A DNA stretch of 64,000 bases from contig NZ_CP076668.1 of NCBI RefSeq assembly GCF_018968705.1, positions 3,917,001-3,981,000 on the forward strand, given 5' to 3'. The stretch's first letter is position 1. The number at the start of each line of letters is the position of its first letter. Shown piece by piece: positions 55,858-64,000 of this stretch. This stretch comes from Pseudomonas lijiangensis. Lineage in GTDB: Bacteria > Pseudomonadota > Gammaproteobacteria > Pseudomonadales > Pseudomonadaceae. Under the pieces are notes generated by a model, which had not been told where the DNA came from, ran no database searches, and saw nothing but the letters and a program-made list of their open reading frames with translations. Position numbers and translations under genes: made by a program.

Positions 55858-56736
55858 ATGCTACCGCTATTTGCACGACGCTTTGTTGCCAGTATCGCCC
55901 TGCTCGGCTTCGCCGGCACCAGCCTGGCGGCCCAGCCGTTGAAGCTGGATGTCTACAACCCAGGAGCCGAGGCCATCTTCCCGGTGTCATCGGTGCTGGT
56001 CACTGCCGAGAAAGATGCAATCCTGGTGGACGCGCAGTTTGGCAAACCTCAGGCCGAACAGGTCGTGGAGAAGATCCGCAAGAGCGGCAAAAACCTTACC
56101 ACCATCTACATCAGCCATGGCGACCCGGATTATTACTTCGGCCTGCAAACCATCACCGAGGCCTACCCAAAGGCCAAGGTCGTGGCCAGCGCCGAAACCG
56201 TCGCTCACATCAAGGAAACCATGGAGGGCAAGCTGGCCTACTGGGGACCCAAGCTAGGCGATGGCGCACCAAGCAAACTCATCGTTCCTGAAGTCATTCA
56301 GGGCAACCATCTGAAGCTTGAAGGCCAGGACCTGCAGATCGTCGGCCTTGACGGCCCTCAACCTGACCGGACGTTCGTGTGGGTGCCCTCCATCAAGGCA
56401 GTGATCGGCGGCGTGGTACTGGCCAACAATATCCATGTGTGGATGGCGGATACCCAGAGCACAAAATCTCATCAGGACTGGCTGGCAACCCTGGCCACCA
56501 TCGAGAAACTCAAGCCTGTGACCATCGTTCCCGGTCATTTCCTGAGTGGCGAACTGAAATCGGAACAGGCGCCCGCCTTCACCACGAACTACATCAAGAC
56601 CTTCGATGCCGAAACCGCCAAGGCCAAGGATTCGGCAGCACTGATCAAGGCCATGAAAGCTCATTACCCGAAACTGGGTGAAGAGTCCTCACTGGAGCTG
56701 AGTGCCAAGGTGGCCAAGGGCGAAATGAAGTGGTGA
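55858..56736 (+). CDS. Secreted MBL-fold hydrolase-like protein with altered metal motif
   Basis: 292 residues from ATG 55858, with GGAG 7 nt upstream; ATG 55846 has no ribosome site. Signal peptide ends near SLAA. The fold is a metallo-beta-lactamase (AEKDAILVDAQFGKPQAEQ, IVPGHFLSG). The usual HxHxDH is replaced by SHGDPDYYFG: the second His is Asp and the last His is Tyr, so the metal site must differ. Family members with this HGDPDYYFG motif exist, but I cannot state their substrate. Divergent from the LysR gene, its likely regulator. Confidence 0.82.
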   Translation: MLPLFARRFVASIALLGFAGTSLAAQPLKLDVYNPGAEAIFPVSSVLVTAEKDAILVDAQFGKPQAEQVVEKIRKSGKNLTTIYISHGDPDYYFGLQTITEAYPKAKVVASAETVAHIKETMEGKLAYWGPKLGDGAPSKLIVPEVIQGNHLKLEGQDLQIVGLDGPQPDRTFVWVPSIKAVIGGVVLANNIHVWMADTQSTKSHQDWLATLATIEKLKPVTIVPGHFLSGELKSEQAPAFTTNYIKTFDAETAKAKDSAALIKAMKAHYPKLGEESSLELSAKVAKGEMKW

Positions 56737-56755
56737 GCAAGGGTTGAATGATCAG

Positions 56756-56785
56756 GCTGCGCTTGTCATGAGCGCAGCTTTTTTT
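56756..56785 (+). terminator. Intrinsic terminator of the MBL gene
   Basis: GCTGCGCT, loop TGTCATG, AGCGCAGC, seven Ts. Confidence 0.92.
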
Positions 56786-56800
56786 GCATGAATCGCAGGC

Positions 56801-56829
56801 AAAAAAAAGCGACCGGTTAAGGTCGCTTT
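56801..56829 (-). terminator. Intrinsic terminator of the tRNA operon
   Basis: On the minus strand AAAGCGACC, loop TTAACC, GGTCGCTTT followed by a T-run (A-run 56801-56808 on the plus strand). It ends the tRNA-Val-Asp-Asp transcript. Confidence 0.88.
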
Positions 56830-56869
56830 CTTTTTTGCTTCAAGGAGTTCAAGGCCTTGAAGCTTTGTA

Positions 56870-56946
56870 TGGCGCAGCGGACGGGACTCGAACCCGCGAC
56901 CCCCGGCGTGACAGGCCGGTATTCTAACCGACTGAACTACCGCTGC
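56870..56946 (-). tRNA. tRNA-Asp (GTC)
   Basis: 77 nt including encoded CCA. On the minus strand it starts GCAGCGGTAGTTCAGTCGG, has the anticodon loop CCTGTCACG (GTC) and T-loop GGTTCGAGTC, and ends CCGCTGCGCCA. Identical in sequence to the second copy at 57069. Confidence 0.98.
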
Positions 56947-57068
56947 GTATCGCTTGTGAAACTCTTTTAATCGACCTGAAACAAACTTTCGGTAGTTTGA
57001 ATCACTGCCTGATTGAACAACCTTCTGGCTCCTCAATCCCAAACCCGGAAAACCGGATCTGGATAATA

Positions 57069-57145
57069 TGGCGCAGCGGACGGGACTCGAACCCGCGACC
57101 CCCGGCGTGACAGGCCGGTATTCTAACCGACTGAACTACCGCTGC
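57069..57145 (-). tRNA. tRNA-Asp (GTC), second copy
   Basis: Same 77-nt sequence as 56870-56946, about 120 bp away; CCA encoded. A tandem duplicate in the same transcript. Confidence 0.98.
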
Positions 57146-57200
57146 GCATGTGTTGCTTCAATCCTGAAAGCCCTCGTGAAACAGCTTCCAGACTCAACGA

Positions 57201-57276
57201 TGGTGGGTGATGACGGGATCGAACCGCCGACCCTCTGCTTGTAAGGCAGATGCTCTCCCGGCTGAGCTAATCACCC
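57201..57276 (-). tRNA. tRNA-Val (TAC)
   Basis: 76 nt including CCA. GGGTGATTAGCTCAGCCGGG at the 5' end, anticodon loop CCTTACAAG (TAC), T-loop GGTTCGATCC, acceptor end ATCACCCACCA. First gene of the tRNA operon. Confidence 0.98.
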
Positions 57277-57297
57277 TTTGCTTCGCTGAGGCCGCGA

Positions 57298-57326
57298 AAT
57301 TTACGCACCTACCGTACCTAAGTCAA
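57298..57326 (-). promoter_or_regulatory. Sigma-70 promoter of the tRNA operon
   Basis: TTGACT (57326-57321), exactly 17 bp, TAAATT (57303-57298), 22 bp before the tRNA-Val gene. The spacer ends GGTGCG, with GC-rich sequence after the -10, as at stringently controlled tRNA promoters. Confidence 0.88.
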
Positions 57327-57454
57327 TACCCCCATTGAATTTTTTCCAAAAAACTTAAAATTGGGGGGATTCAGTCTCCGAGGTTGGGCCGGGGAATGAG
57401 AGAGCCGACTCTTGTCTGATTTGTGAAGAACCTTTCGCGAATCCATTGAGGCGG

Positions 57455-58726
57455 TCAGTCGCTCAATGGATAAACCCTGACATAGTCGACGTCGAAATCG
57501 GTCTGGGCGCTGTACTGGTCACCGAACCCCTCGGGAGGGAACTGCCTGGGCACTTCGGAACTCAGGATGACTATTTCGTCACCCAATGAAATCGGCGCGA
57601 CCGAAGGCGGCACCGTTTTCGTCATTACCCCATCCACATAGAATTCATATCGATCCCTGCCCCACAACACGCCAAACCTGTGAAACTTCCCGTCATCCAG
57701 ACTATCCAGTAACCCGGCCCAGGCCCAAGACTTGTGATGCTCCCCGTAGAGATCCCAGTGGATGGCATGGTTATAGTTTTTACTTTCTGCACCAGACAAA
57801 TGCTCGAAGACGTCAATCTCAACGCCCTTCTCCGGATAGCCCACTTCCATGGCTGGGGCTTGAACCCAGAAAGCAACCTGCACACCGAAAGCCCGTTTGA
57901 ACCGGACCGACGCTTCCCAGTAACCCTGGCTGGCAAGGAAAGTGTCAGCCGTGGAAATCATGCCGCAGTAATTCTGAAGTATCCCGTTGCTCAGCCCACT
58001 GTAGGTTTTGATGGTGAGATACCCTGACCTGACACTGACCGTTTCCGGAACATTCTTGCAGTTGTTGCGAATGCCCGGTAACCGATGACTCCATTTGGCG
58101 CTATCCAGTTGATCGCCTTCGAACTCGTCAGCAAATATCGGCGTTGAAGCGACACCCTCAGGTAACCGACCATTGAGTTGCCAGCTCCACGTTCCCGATA
58201 CTGCGTCCGGGTCTGTAACGGTCAAACTGTTGTCGGCGCGCAGGGCCAGCTCGCCGGGTCGGCCGTAGTCGTTCTGCACTTTACTGACCAATGAATACAT
58301 CCCGGAGGGCCTTAGTATCCGGGTCCAGTAGACGTGCGAGGTGTAGTTCTCGCTGTTACAGGCAGTCATGTTGACGACACTGGCATCGACCGAGCTGAAC
58401 AGACACAGGTTATCGCCGGCGCCTTCGTTCTTGATCGTGCTGAGCTCACCCACTTGCTTTTCGATGATCCAGGCCTGCCTGACCGATTGATCGCAGGGAT
58501 TGAAAATCACGACCTGGTTATTGGCGGACAGGTCCATGCACAACCTGGACCCGGCCCGTTCGTTGACGAGCCCGGTCCTGACCCGATCCGGAAACTCGAT
58601 CTGCGCGGGTGCAGGTGCATCACTGGCATCCTGGTCCTGTAGTGCCTGGGCATCTGGAGATATTGCGAAGCAAGGGCTGAGCATTGCACTCAGTACCGCT
58701 AGAGATAGCGCTCTGAGGCTTGCCAT
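57455..58726 (-). CDS. Secreted glycoside hydrolase family 16 enzyme with N-terminal lectin-like domain
   Basis: 423 residues from ATG 58726, with a signal peptide ending near CFA. Residues about 50-185 look like a ricin-type beta-trefoil lectin (AGSRLCMDLSANNQVVIFNPC, QAWIIEK). The GH16 domain follows, with the catalytic EIDVFEH (E-x-D-x-x-E) motif; ADEFEGDQLDSAKWSHR and VDYVRVYPLSD are the usual ends of the fold. GH16 enzymes cut beta-1,3/1,4-glucans, agarose, carrageenan and similar polysaccharides; the substrate here is unknown. It stands alone behind a tRNA operon, and by eye its base use looks less GC-rich than its neighbours. Confidence 0.9.
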   Translation of the reverse strand: MASLRALSLAVLSAMLSPCFAISPDAQALQDQDASDAPAPAQIEFPDRVRTGLVNERAGSRLCMDLSANNQVVIFNPCDQSVRQAWIIEKQVGELSTIKNEGAGDNLCLFSSVDASVVNMTACNSENYTSHVYWTRILRPSGMYSLVSKVQNDYGRPGELALRADNSLTVTDPDAVSGTWSWQLNGRLPEGVASTPIFADEFEGDQLDSAKWSHRLPGIRNNCKNVPETVSVRSGYLTIKTYSGLSNGILQNYCGMISTADTFLASQGYWEASVRFKRAFGVQVAFWVQAPAMEVGYPEKGVEIDVFEHLSGAESKNYNHAIHWDLYGEHHKSWAWAGLLDSLDDGKFHRFGVLWGRDRYEFYVDGVMTKTVPPSVAPISLGDEIVILSSEVPRQFPPEGFGDQYSAQTDFDVDYVRVYPLSD

Positions 58727-58963
58727 GATTGACATTTCCATTGTTATTCACCGTACGTGAGTCCATTCAACTATTCGTCGTTCACCGTTCAGACGGTGTA
58801 TCAACTACCGGTAAATCGACAACTCCGGGGAATGCCATTCCTCGCAGTACAGCAAACGAGTCTTCGCCCCTGCACCGATGCTGCTCCGAGCAACAATGGT
58901 CTTCAACGCATTCAGGACAAACGGCAGCCGTGAGCGCTGGTTGCGAACCGCGGCAACCGGGAC

Positions 58964-59743
58964 TCAGTCGGCGTAAATCATCTTTCGGGTCATGCCGCCA
59001 TCGACCACGAATTCCTGCCCGGTGACAAACCCGGCATTTCTGGAAAGCAGCCACGCCACCATGGCAGCAACATCGTCCACGGTCCCTACCCTGCCCGCCG
59101 GATGCTGTGCGTGATCGCTCTCGGACAGCGGCTCGGCACGACGCTGGGAAGGATCCCGCGCATCGATCCAGCCAGGACTCACGGCGTTGACGCGAATCTC
59201 CGGACCGAGACTGATGGCCAGCGCATGAGTCAGGGCCAGCAGGCCGCCCTTGCTCGCCGCGTAGGCCTCGGTATCGGGTTCGGATTGTCTGGCACGGGTC
59301 GAGCTCAGATTGACGATGCTGCCGCAATGAGCGCGCAGATATGGCGCACAATGCTTGGCCAGCAGCATCGGACCGCTGAGGTTGACGCCCAGCACTCGAT
59401 TCCAGTGAGCCAGATCGAGGCTTTCGAGAGTGGTGTTATGGGGATCGGCAACGGCCGCATTGCACACCAGCGCATCAAGGCGACCAAAGCGCCTGAGCAC
59501 TTCGGCCACACCTGCGGCGACCTGATCCTCGCTGGCAACGTCCATGGCAATGAACAGGGCATTGTCACCCAGCACACCAGCCACTTTTGCGCCACGAGCA
59601 CGATCAAGGTCAGCCAGCACCACCTGCCAGCCCTCGGTGATCAGCCAGGCAGCGATGCCCAGGCCGATCCCGCGTGCCGCTCCAGTCACCAGAGCCACAC
59701 GGCCGTTGTTGGTGCTGGCGAATTTCATCGCCCAATCGCTCAC
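58964..59743 (-). CDS. SDR-family oxidoreductase downstream of metZ
   Basis: 259 residues. Cofactor motif [23 protein letters not shown] in [11 protein letters not shown], Ser in [14 protein letters not shown], Tyr/Lys in YAASKGG, and C-terminal [16 protein letters not shown]. Its ATG overlaps the metZ stop by 4 nt, so it is translated with metZ. The pairing of this SDR with metZ is conserved in pseudomonads, but its substrate is unknown to me. The 222-bp region downstream to the GH16 gene shows no further feature. Confidence 0.9.
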   Translation of the reverse strand: MSDWAMKFASTNNGRVALVTGAARGIGLGIAAWLITEGWQVVLADLDRARGAKVAGVLGDNALFIAMDVASEDQVAAGVAEVLRRFGRLDALVCNAAVADPHNTTLESLDLAHWNRVLGVNLSGPMLLAKHCAPYLRAHCGSIVNLSSTRARQSEPDTEAYAASKGGLLALTHALAISLGPEIRVNAVSPGWIDARDPSQRRAEPLSESDHAQHPAGRVGTVDDVAAMVAWLLSRNAGFVTGQEFVVDGGMTRKMIYAD

Positions 59744-60951
59744 AACGCCGCCAGACCGCGTGCCAGGTCAGCCTGAAGGTCTGCAACGTCTTCCAGGCCG
59801 ACCGCAACCCGGATCAGGCTGTCACGAATGCCGGCCGACTCACGCTCTTGAGGCGTCAGGCGACCGTGGGACGTGGTAGCCGGATGAGTGATTGTGGTCT
59901 TGCTGTCACCCAGGTTGGCAGTGATGGAAATCAGGCGAGTGGCATCGATGAAACGCCATGCGCCTTCCTTGCCACCCTTGACCTCGAAACTCACCACCGC
60001 CCCGAACCCCTTTTGCTGGCGCTGGGCCAACTCATGTTGCGGATGGCTCTTGAGTCCGGCGTAGTGAACCTTCTCGATGCCATCCTGCTGCTCCAGCCAC
60101 TCGGCAACGGCCTGGGCATTGGCGCAATGAGCGCGCATGCGCAGGCTCAGGGTTTCGAGGCCCTTGAGGAAAATCCAGGCGTTGAACGGGCTCAGCGTCG
60201 GCCCGGCAGTGCGCAGGAAGCCGACCACTTCCTTCATCTGCTCACTGCGTCCGGCAACCACACCGCCCATGCAACGGCCCTGGCCGTCGATGAACTTGGT
60301 GGCCGAGTGCACGACGATATCCGCACCCAGGCGCAACGGCTGTTGCAGTGCCGGCGTGCAGAAGCAGTTATCCACCACCAGATGCGCACCCTTGGCGTGG
60401 GCGACTTCTGCCAGTGCGGCGATGTCCACCAGTTCGGCCAGCGGGTTGGACGGCGACTCGACGAACAGCATCTTCGTATTGCTCTTGATTGCCGCATCCC
60501 AGCCGGACAGGTCCGCCAGAGGCACGTAATCGACTTCGATGCCGAAACGCTTGAAGTACTTCTCGAACAGGCTGATGGTCGAACCGAACACGCTGCGCGA
60601 CACCAGTACATGGTCGCCCGCACTGCACAGACTCATGACCACCGACAGAATCGCGGCCATGCCGGTTGCCGTGGCAACGGCCTGCTCTGCGCCTTCCAGA
60701 GCGGCGATGCGTTCCTCGAAGGAACGCACTGTCGGGTTGGTGTAACGCGAATAGACGTTACCCGGCACCTCGCCCGCAAAACGCGCGGCTGCATCGGCAG
60801 CCGTGCGGAATACGTAGCTGGAGGTAAAGAACATCGGATCGCCATGCTCGCTTTCCGGCGTGCGATGTTGCCCGGCACGTACGGCGAGGGTATCGAAACC
60901 CACGCCTTCAAGGTCGCTGTCCAGCCGACCGGCATCCCATTCCTGAGTCAT
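59740..60951 (-). CDS. metZ: O-succinylhomoserine sulfhydrylase
   Basis: 403 residues. The Cys/Met-metabolism PLP fold is clear: [33 protein letters not shown], and the PLP Lys in [15 protein letters not shown]. MetZ makes homocysteine from O-succinylhomoserine and sulfide, the direct methionine route of pseudomonads. AGGAG lies 8 nt before ATG 60951, 20 nt after the purF stop. Distinguishing it from MetB or MetC rests mainly on its place after purF. Confidence 0.94.
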   Translation of the reverse strand: MTQEWDAGRLDSDLEGVGFDTLAVRAGQHRTPESEHGDPMFFTSSYVFRTAADAAARFAGEVPGNVYSRYTNPTVRSFEERIAALEGAEQAVATATGMAAILSVVMSLCSAGDHVLVSRSVFGSTISLFEKYFKRFGIEVDYVPLADLSGWDAAIKSNTKMLFVESPSNPLAELVDIAALAEVAHAKGAHLVVDNCFCTPALQQPLRLGADIVVHSATKFIDGQGRCMGGVVAGRSEQMKEVVGFLRTAGPTLSPFNAWIFLKGLETLSLRMRAHCANAQAVAEWLEQQDGIEKVHYAGLKSHPQHELAQRQQKGFGAVVSFEVKGGKEGAWRFIDATRLISITANLGDSKTTITHPATTSHGRLTPQERESAGIRDSLIRVAVGLEDVADLQADLARGLAAL

Positions 60952-60970
60952 GCCGTCACTCCTTGCTCGA

Positions 60971-62479
60971 TTAGTTGTTGTACAGATCGATGATAGCGCT
61001 CACTGCCTGGCTTTTTACCTTGGAAGCGTCGTTGCGCGCATGCTCGATCCTGTTCAGATAATGCTCGTCGATGTCGCCGGTGACGTATTTGCCATCGAAC
61101 ACCGAGCAGTCGAAGTTATCGATCTTGATCTTTTTGCTGCCGCTGACCGCTTCGATCAGGTCATTGAGATCCTGATAGACCAGCCAGTCGGCACCGATGA
61201 GGTCGGCAACGTCCTGGGTGGAGCGGTTGTGGGCGATCAGTTCGTGAGCACTCGGCATGTCGATGCCGTAGACGTTGGGGTAACGCACTGCCGGCGCAGC
61301 CGAGCAGAAGTAGACGTTCTTGGCACCGGCTTCGCGAGCCATCTGGATGATCTGCTTGCAGGTGGTGCCACGCACGATGGAGTCATCCACCAGCATCACG
61401 TTCTTGCCGCGGAATTCCAGCTCGATGGCGTTGAGCTTCTGGCGCACGGACTTCTTGCGTGCAGCCTGACCCGGCATGATGAAGGTACGGCCGATGTAGC
61501 GGTTCTTGACGAAGCCTTCGCGGAACTTGACGCCCAGGTGGTTGGCCAGTTCCAGCGCAGCGGTGCGGCTGGTGTCCGGAATCGGGATGACCACGTCGAT
61601 ATCGTGATCCGGACGCTCGCGCAGGATCTTGTCCGCCAGCTTCTCGCCCATGCGCAGACGCGCCTTGTAGACCGAGATACCGTCGATGATCGAATCCGGG
61701 CGCGCCAGATAGACGTGCTCGAAGATGCACGGGGCATATTTCGGATTGGCCGCACACTGACGGGTGAACAGCTTGCCGTCTTCAGTGATGTAGACCGCTT
61801 CGCCCGGCGCCAGGTCGCGAATCAGGGTAAAGCCCAGCACGTCCAGGGAAACGCTTTCGGAGGCGATCATGTACTCGACGCCTTCGTCGGTATGACGCTG
61901 GCCGAACACGATAGGACGAATGGCGTCAGGGTCGCGGAAACCGACAATACCGTAACCGGTGATCATCGCCACCACGGCATAGCCGCCACGGCAACGGTTG
62001 TGCACGTCGGTCACGGCCGCGAAGATATCTTCTTCGGTAGGCTGCAACTTGCCGCGCACGGCCAGTTCATGGGCGAAGACGTTGAGCAGCACTTCCGAGT
62101 CGGAGCTGGTGTTGACGTGGCGCAGGTCGGATTCGTAAATCTCCTTTGCCAGTTGCTCGACGTTGGTCAGGTTGCCGTTGTGCGCCAGCGTGATGCCGTA
62201 AGGCGAGTTGACGTAGAACGGCTGAGCTTCGGCCGAAGTCGAGCTGCCCGCTGTCGGGTAACGCACATGGCCAATGCCCATGTGCCCGACCAGACGCTGC
62301 ATATGGCGCTGATGGAACACATCACGCACCAGGCCATTGTCCTTGCGCAGGAATAACCGGCCTTCATGACTGGTCACGATACCGGCAGCGTCCTGGCCGC
62401 GGTGCTGGAGGACGGTAAGCGCGTCATACAGCGCCTGATTGACGTTCGACTTACCGACGATACCGACGATGCCACACAT
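60971..62479 (-). CDS. purF: Amidophosphoribosyltransferase
   Basis: 502 residues from ATG 62479, which gives Cys2 as the N-terminal nucleophile after Met removal ([13 protein letters not shown]); a start three codons earlier would block this. Class II glutamine amidotransferase domain, then the PRPP site [19 protein letters not shown]. First step of purine synthesis. It lies 12 nt downstream of cvpA, as in E. coli. Confidence 0.98.
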   Translation of the reverse strand: MCGIVGIVGKSNVNQALYDALTVLQHRGQDAAGIVTSHEGRLFLRKDNGLVRDVFHQRHMQRLVGHMGIGHVRYPTAGSSTSAEAQPFYVNSPYGITLAHNGNLTNVEQLAKEIYESDLRHVNTSSDSEVLLNVFAHELAVRGKLQPTEEDIFAAVTDVHNRCRGGYAVVAMITGYGIVGFRDPDAIRPIVFGQRHTDEGVEYMIASESVSLDVLGFTLIRDLAPGEAVYITEDGKLFTRQCAANPKYAPCIFEHVYLARPDSIIDGISVYKARLRMGEKLADKILRERPDHDIDVVIPIPDTSRTAALELANHLGVKFREGFVKNRYIGRTFIMPGQAARKKSVRQKLNAIELEFRGKNVMLVDDSIVRGTTCKQIIQMAREAGAKNVYFCSAAPAVRYPNVYGIDMPSAHELIAHNRSTQDVADLIGADWLVYQDLNDLIEAVSGSKKIKIDNFDCSVFDGKYVTGDIDEHYLNRIEHARNDASKVKSQAVSAIIDLYNN

Positions 62480-62491
62480 GCGACACAACCC

Positions 62492-63079
62492 CTACTTAGT
62501 GGAACTTGATTTACCAAGCACTTCCTGCGGCATGGTAGCCGGCAGGATCTGCTCCTTGAACGGCAGCTCAGCAGGAATGCTGATGCCGCTGGCGAGCCAC
62601 TGGCTGGACATCCCGAGAATCAGGTTTTTCGACCAGTCAGCAACCATGAGAAATTGCGGCAGCAGCCTTGATTCCTGCCACCATTGATCCTGTTGTACAG
62701 GGCCGAGGCTCAGCAGCCCGACCGCTACCACGACAAGCAACCCTCCGCGCGCAGCGCCGAAGACCATACCCAGAAAACGATCGGTCCCGGAAAGCCCGGT
62801 GACGCGAATCAGTTCGCCGATAAGAAAGTTGACCATGGCGCCTACCAGCAATGTGGCGACGAACAGAATGATGCAGCTCGCGATCACGCGGGCTGAAGGT
62901 GTATCGATGTAATTGACCAGATAGAGGGACAGCCCCGCACCGAACATCCAGGCCACGACGCCCGCGATGATCCAGGTCAGCAGAGACAGGGCTTCCTTGA
63001 CGAAGCCGCGCTTGATGCTGATCAGAGCGGAAATGGCGACAATTCCGATAATCGCCCAGTCAACCGGAGTAAATGGCAC
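62492..63079 (-). CDS. cvpA: CvpA family membrane protein
   Basis: 195 residues with four transmembrane helices in the first 115 residues (VDWAIIGIVAISALISIKRG, LTWIIAGVVAWMFGAGL and following). Its place immediately before purF is diagnostic. CvpA is needed for colicin V production in E. coli and affects envelope integrity; the molecular role is unclear. Confidence 0.95.
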   Translation of the reverse strand: MPFTPVDWAIIGIVAISALISIKRGFVKEALSLLTWIIAGVVAWMFGAGLSLYLVNYIDTPSARVIASCIILFVATLLVGAMVNFLIGELIRVTGLSGTDRFLGMVFGAARGGLLVVVAVGLLSLGPVQQDQWWQESRLLPQFLMVADWSKNLILGMSSQWLASGISIPAELPFKEQILPATMPQEVLGKSSSTK

Positions 63080-63165
63080 GGTGCAGCCTACAGACTGATG
63101 AGGCGGCGCATTTTAGCAGAGCGCCCGCCTGCCGGTAAGCTGCGATTCGCGATGCGTTGCGACTT

Positions 63166-63861
63166 TTAGCCACGCTCCGGCTGAAAGCGCACCACAATTC
63201 CCTTGAGTTTCTGCTGTTTGTCGAGCTGATCGCGCAGACGATCGGCCTCGGCACGTTCGATCAACGGTCCGACAAACACCCGGTTTACACCATCGGCGGT
63301 GCGAATGTAGGCGTTGTAGCCTTGGGCACGCAGCGTCTTTTGCAGGTTATCCGCGTTGGCACGATTGGACATGCTGGCCAGCTGAACCGACCAGCTCACC
63401 GAAAGCCCGTTGGCATCGACACCACTCGGCGCTGCCTTGGCAGTTGTTGCCGGAGCAGGAGCTGGAGCTGGAGCAGGTGCAGCAGGCGTTGCGGCCGGAG
63501 CAGGCTTGGCAGGCTTGGGTGCTGGAGCAGGCGCTGCAGCCTGTGCCGGTGCTTGCGCCGGGGCAGAAGCGACAGGTGGAGCAGGCGCGATCGGCATCGA
63601 AGGCGGCAACTGGCTGGCAGAGCTCATGTCCTCTTCACCGGGTACCGGCTCCTGAGGCAGGATCTGCGGCTCGGGAACCGGCACCGGATCCACCTTGACC
63701 TGCGGGGCAACCGGAGCCTGTGGCGCAGCAGGTGCTTCAACCTGCACCTGACGCACTTCGTCCTGACGGGTGAACAGCATCGGCAGGAAGATGACCGCCA
63801 CCGCAATCAGAACCAGGGCGCCAACCATTCGCTGCTTGAATACTTTATCCAGCAAAGCCAT
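63166..63861 (-). CDS. dedD: SPOR-domain protein, DedD-like
   Basis: 231 residues from ATG 63861, which overlaps the end of folC by 17 nt (63876 is an alternative). One transmembrane helix (residues 12-30, VGALVLIAVAVIFLPMLF), a long Pro/Ala linker (APAPAPKPAKPAPAATPAAP), and a C-terminal SPOR domain (about 155-225, SVQLASMSNRANADNLQKTLRAQGY). SPOR domains bind denuded peptidoglycan at the septum, so the protein acts in cell division. Location after folC and before cvpA is standard. Confidence 0.94.
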   Translation of the reverse strand: MALLDKVFKQRMVGALVLIAVAVIFLPMLFTRQDEVRQVQVEAPAAPQAPVAPQVKVDPVPVPEPQILPQEPVPGEEDMSSASQLPPSMPIAPAPPVASAPAQAPAQAAAPAPAPKPAKPAPAATPAAPAPAPAPAPATTAKAAPSGVDANGLSVSWSVQLASMSNRANADNLQKTLRAQGYNAYIRTADGVNRVFVGPLIERAEADRLRDQLDKQQKLKGIVVRFQPERG

Positions 63862-64000
63862 TTGCAGCTTCCTCATCGGTGTACCGGGCCAACCACTCCA
63901 GAGCCTCGGCCACACAGTAAAAAGATCCGAACAGCAAAATCTCGTCATCAGCCGTCGCACGTGCGCATTGCGCCTCAAGCGCCAGCGCAACACTGTCGTA
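63845..64000 (-). CDS. folC: Folylpolyglutamate synthase/dihydrofolate synthase, C-terminal 51 residues
   Basis: Runs off the right edge; only the end is present, ILLFGSFYCVAEALEWLA being the conserved C-terminal FolC motif, followed by a stop at 63847-63845. FolC adds glutamates to folates. First visible gene of the operon to the SDR. Confidence 0.93.
   Translation of the reverse strand, partial: YDSVALALEAQCARATADDEILLFGSFYCVAEALEWLARYTDEEAANGFAG

Noticed and set aside
56752..57042. 96-codon minus-strand ORF
   Set aside because: Reads through a tRNA-Asp gene and its terminator.
63410..63698. Ala/Gly- and Gln-rich plus-strand ORFs
   Set aside because: Antisense of the Pro/Ala linker of the SPOR protein; simple-sequence effect, not a gene or tandem repeat locus.

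Overview
The window reads as a chromosomal segment of a fluorescent-type Pseudomonas, most likely the P. syringae or P. fluorescens lineage. The evidence is the high GC coding style, paired REP elements built on GCAGCTTGCTGGCGA, pobA next to an AraC-type pobR, the folC-dedD-cvpA-purF-metZ-SDR block, and the nadK-to-pepN block. I cannot fix the species. No insertion sequence, CRISPR array, phage gene or rRNA was seen. Nearly all the sequence is accounted for by intact genes; the first and last genes are cut by the window edges.

Layout. 1-2645 (minus): four small-molecule genes (ACP, ketoreductase-like SDR, PglD/NeuD-like acyltransferase, FabH-like ketosynthase), of the type found in flagellin or surface-sugar glycosylation islands. 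2874-5164: a sensor-less histidine kinase and a receiver-TPR protein, overlapping by 4 nt. 5444-11651: an SH3-domain membrane protein, ppnN, pobR/pobA and an MFS transporter. 11762-12273 is a 512-bp imperfect palindrome. 12427-20900: an eight-gene plus-strand cluster (DapA-family aldolase, Fe-ADH, DUF1537 kinase, PdxA2, sodium symporter, cytoplasmic sialidase-like protein, SDR, DeoR regulator), clearly a sugar-acid catabolic unit whose substrate I cannot name. 20901-25937: an L-arabonate-type pair (AraD1-like and IlvD/Edd-like dehydratases) with MFS transporter and GntR regulator. 26128-29589: an RND/MMPL exporter with a YCF48-like propeller. 29871-35397: a PspA-centred operon equivalent to E. 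coli yjfI-yjfJ-yjfK-yjfL-yjfM-yjfC, with a potassium-channel gene inserted. 35749-42273: a nadK-to-pepN housekeeping operon. 42465-51884: DUF1853, two MFS transporters, a PLP enzyme, fadH, a cysteine-free nitrilase-fold protein, an AraC regulator and a 28-codon antisense gene. 52038-53821: ilvA preceded by what looks like a complete isoleucine attenuator plus a second, translationally coupled leader ORF. 53934-58726: DUF2242 lipoprotein, LysR/MBL pair, a tRNA-Val-Asp-Asp operon and a secreted GH16 glycanase. 58964-64000: SDR, metZ, purF, cvpA, dedD/SPOR and folC as one minus-strand operon.

How parts work together. The left-end genes could build a 3-hydroxyacyl-ACP and transfer the acyl group to an amino sugar. 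The two sugar-acid clusters, pobA and the GH16 enzyme fit a plant- or soil-associated life on plant acids, aromatics and glycans. The PspA operon joins membrane-stress sensing, an ion channel and an ATP-grasp amide ligase. The best candidate for an undescribed system is the ilvA leader, which can be read directly in the sequence; the sialidase-linked acid-sugar cluster is the best candidate for an undescribed pathway.
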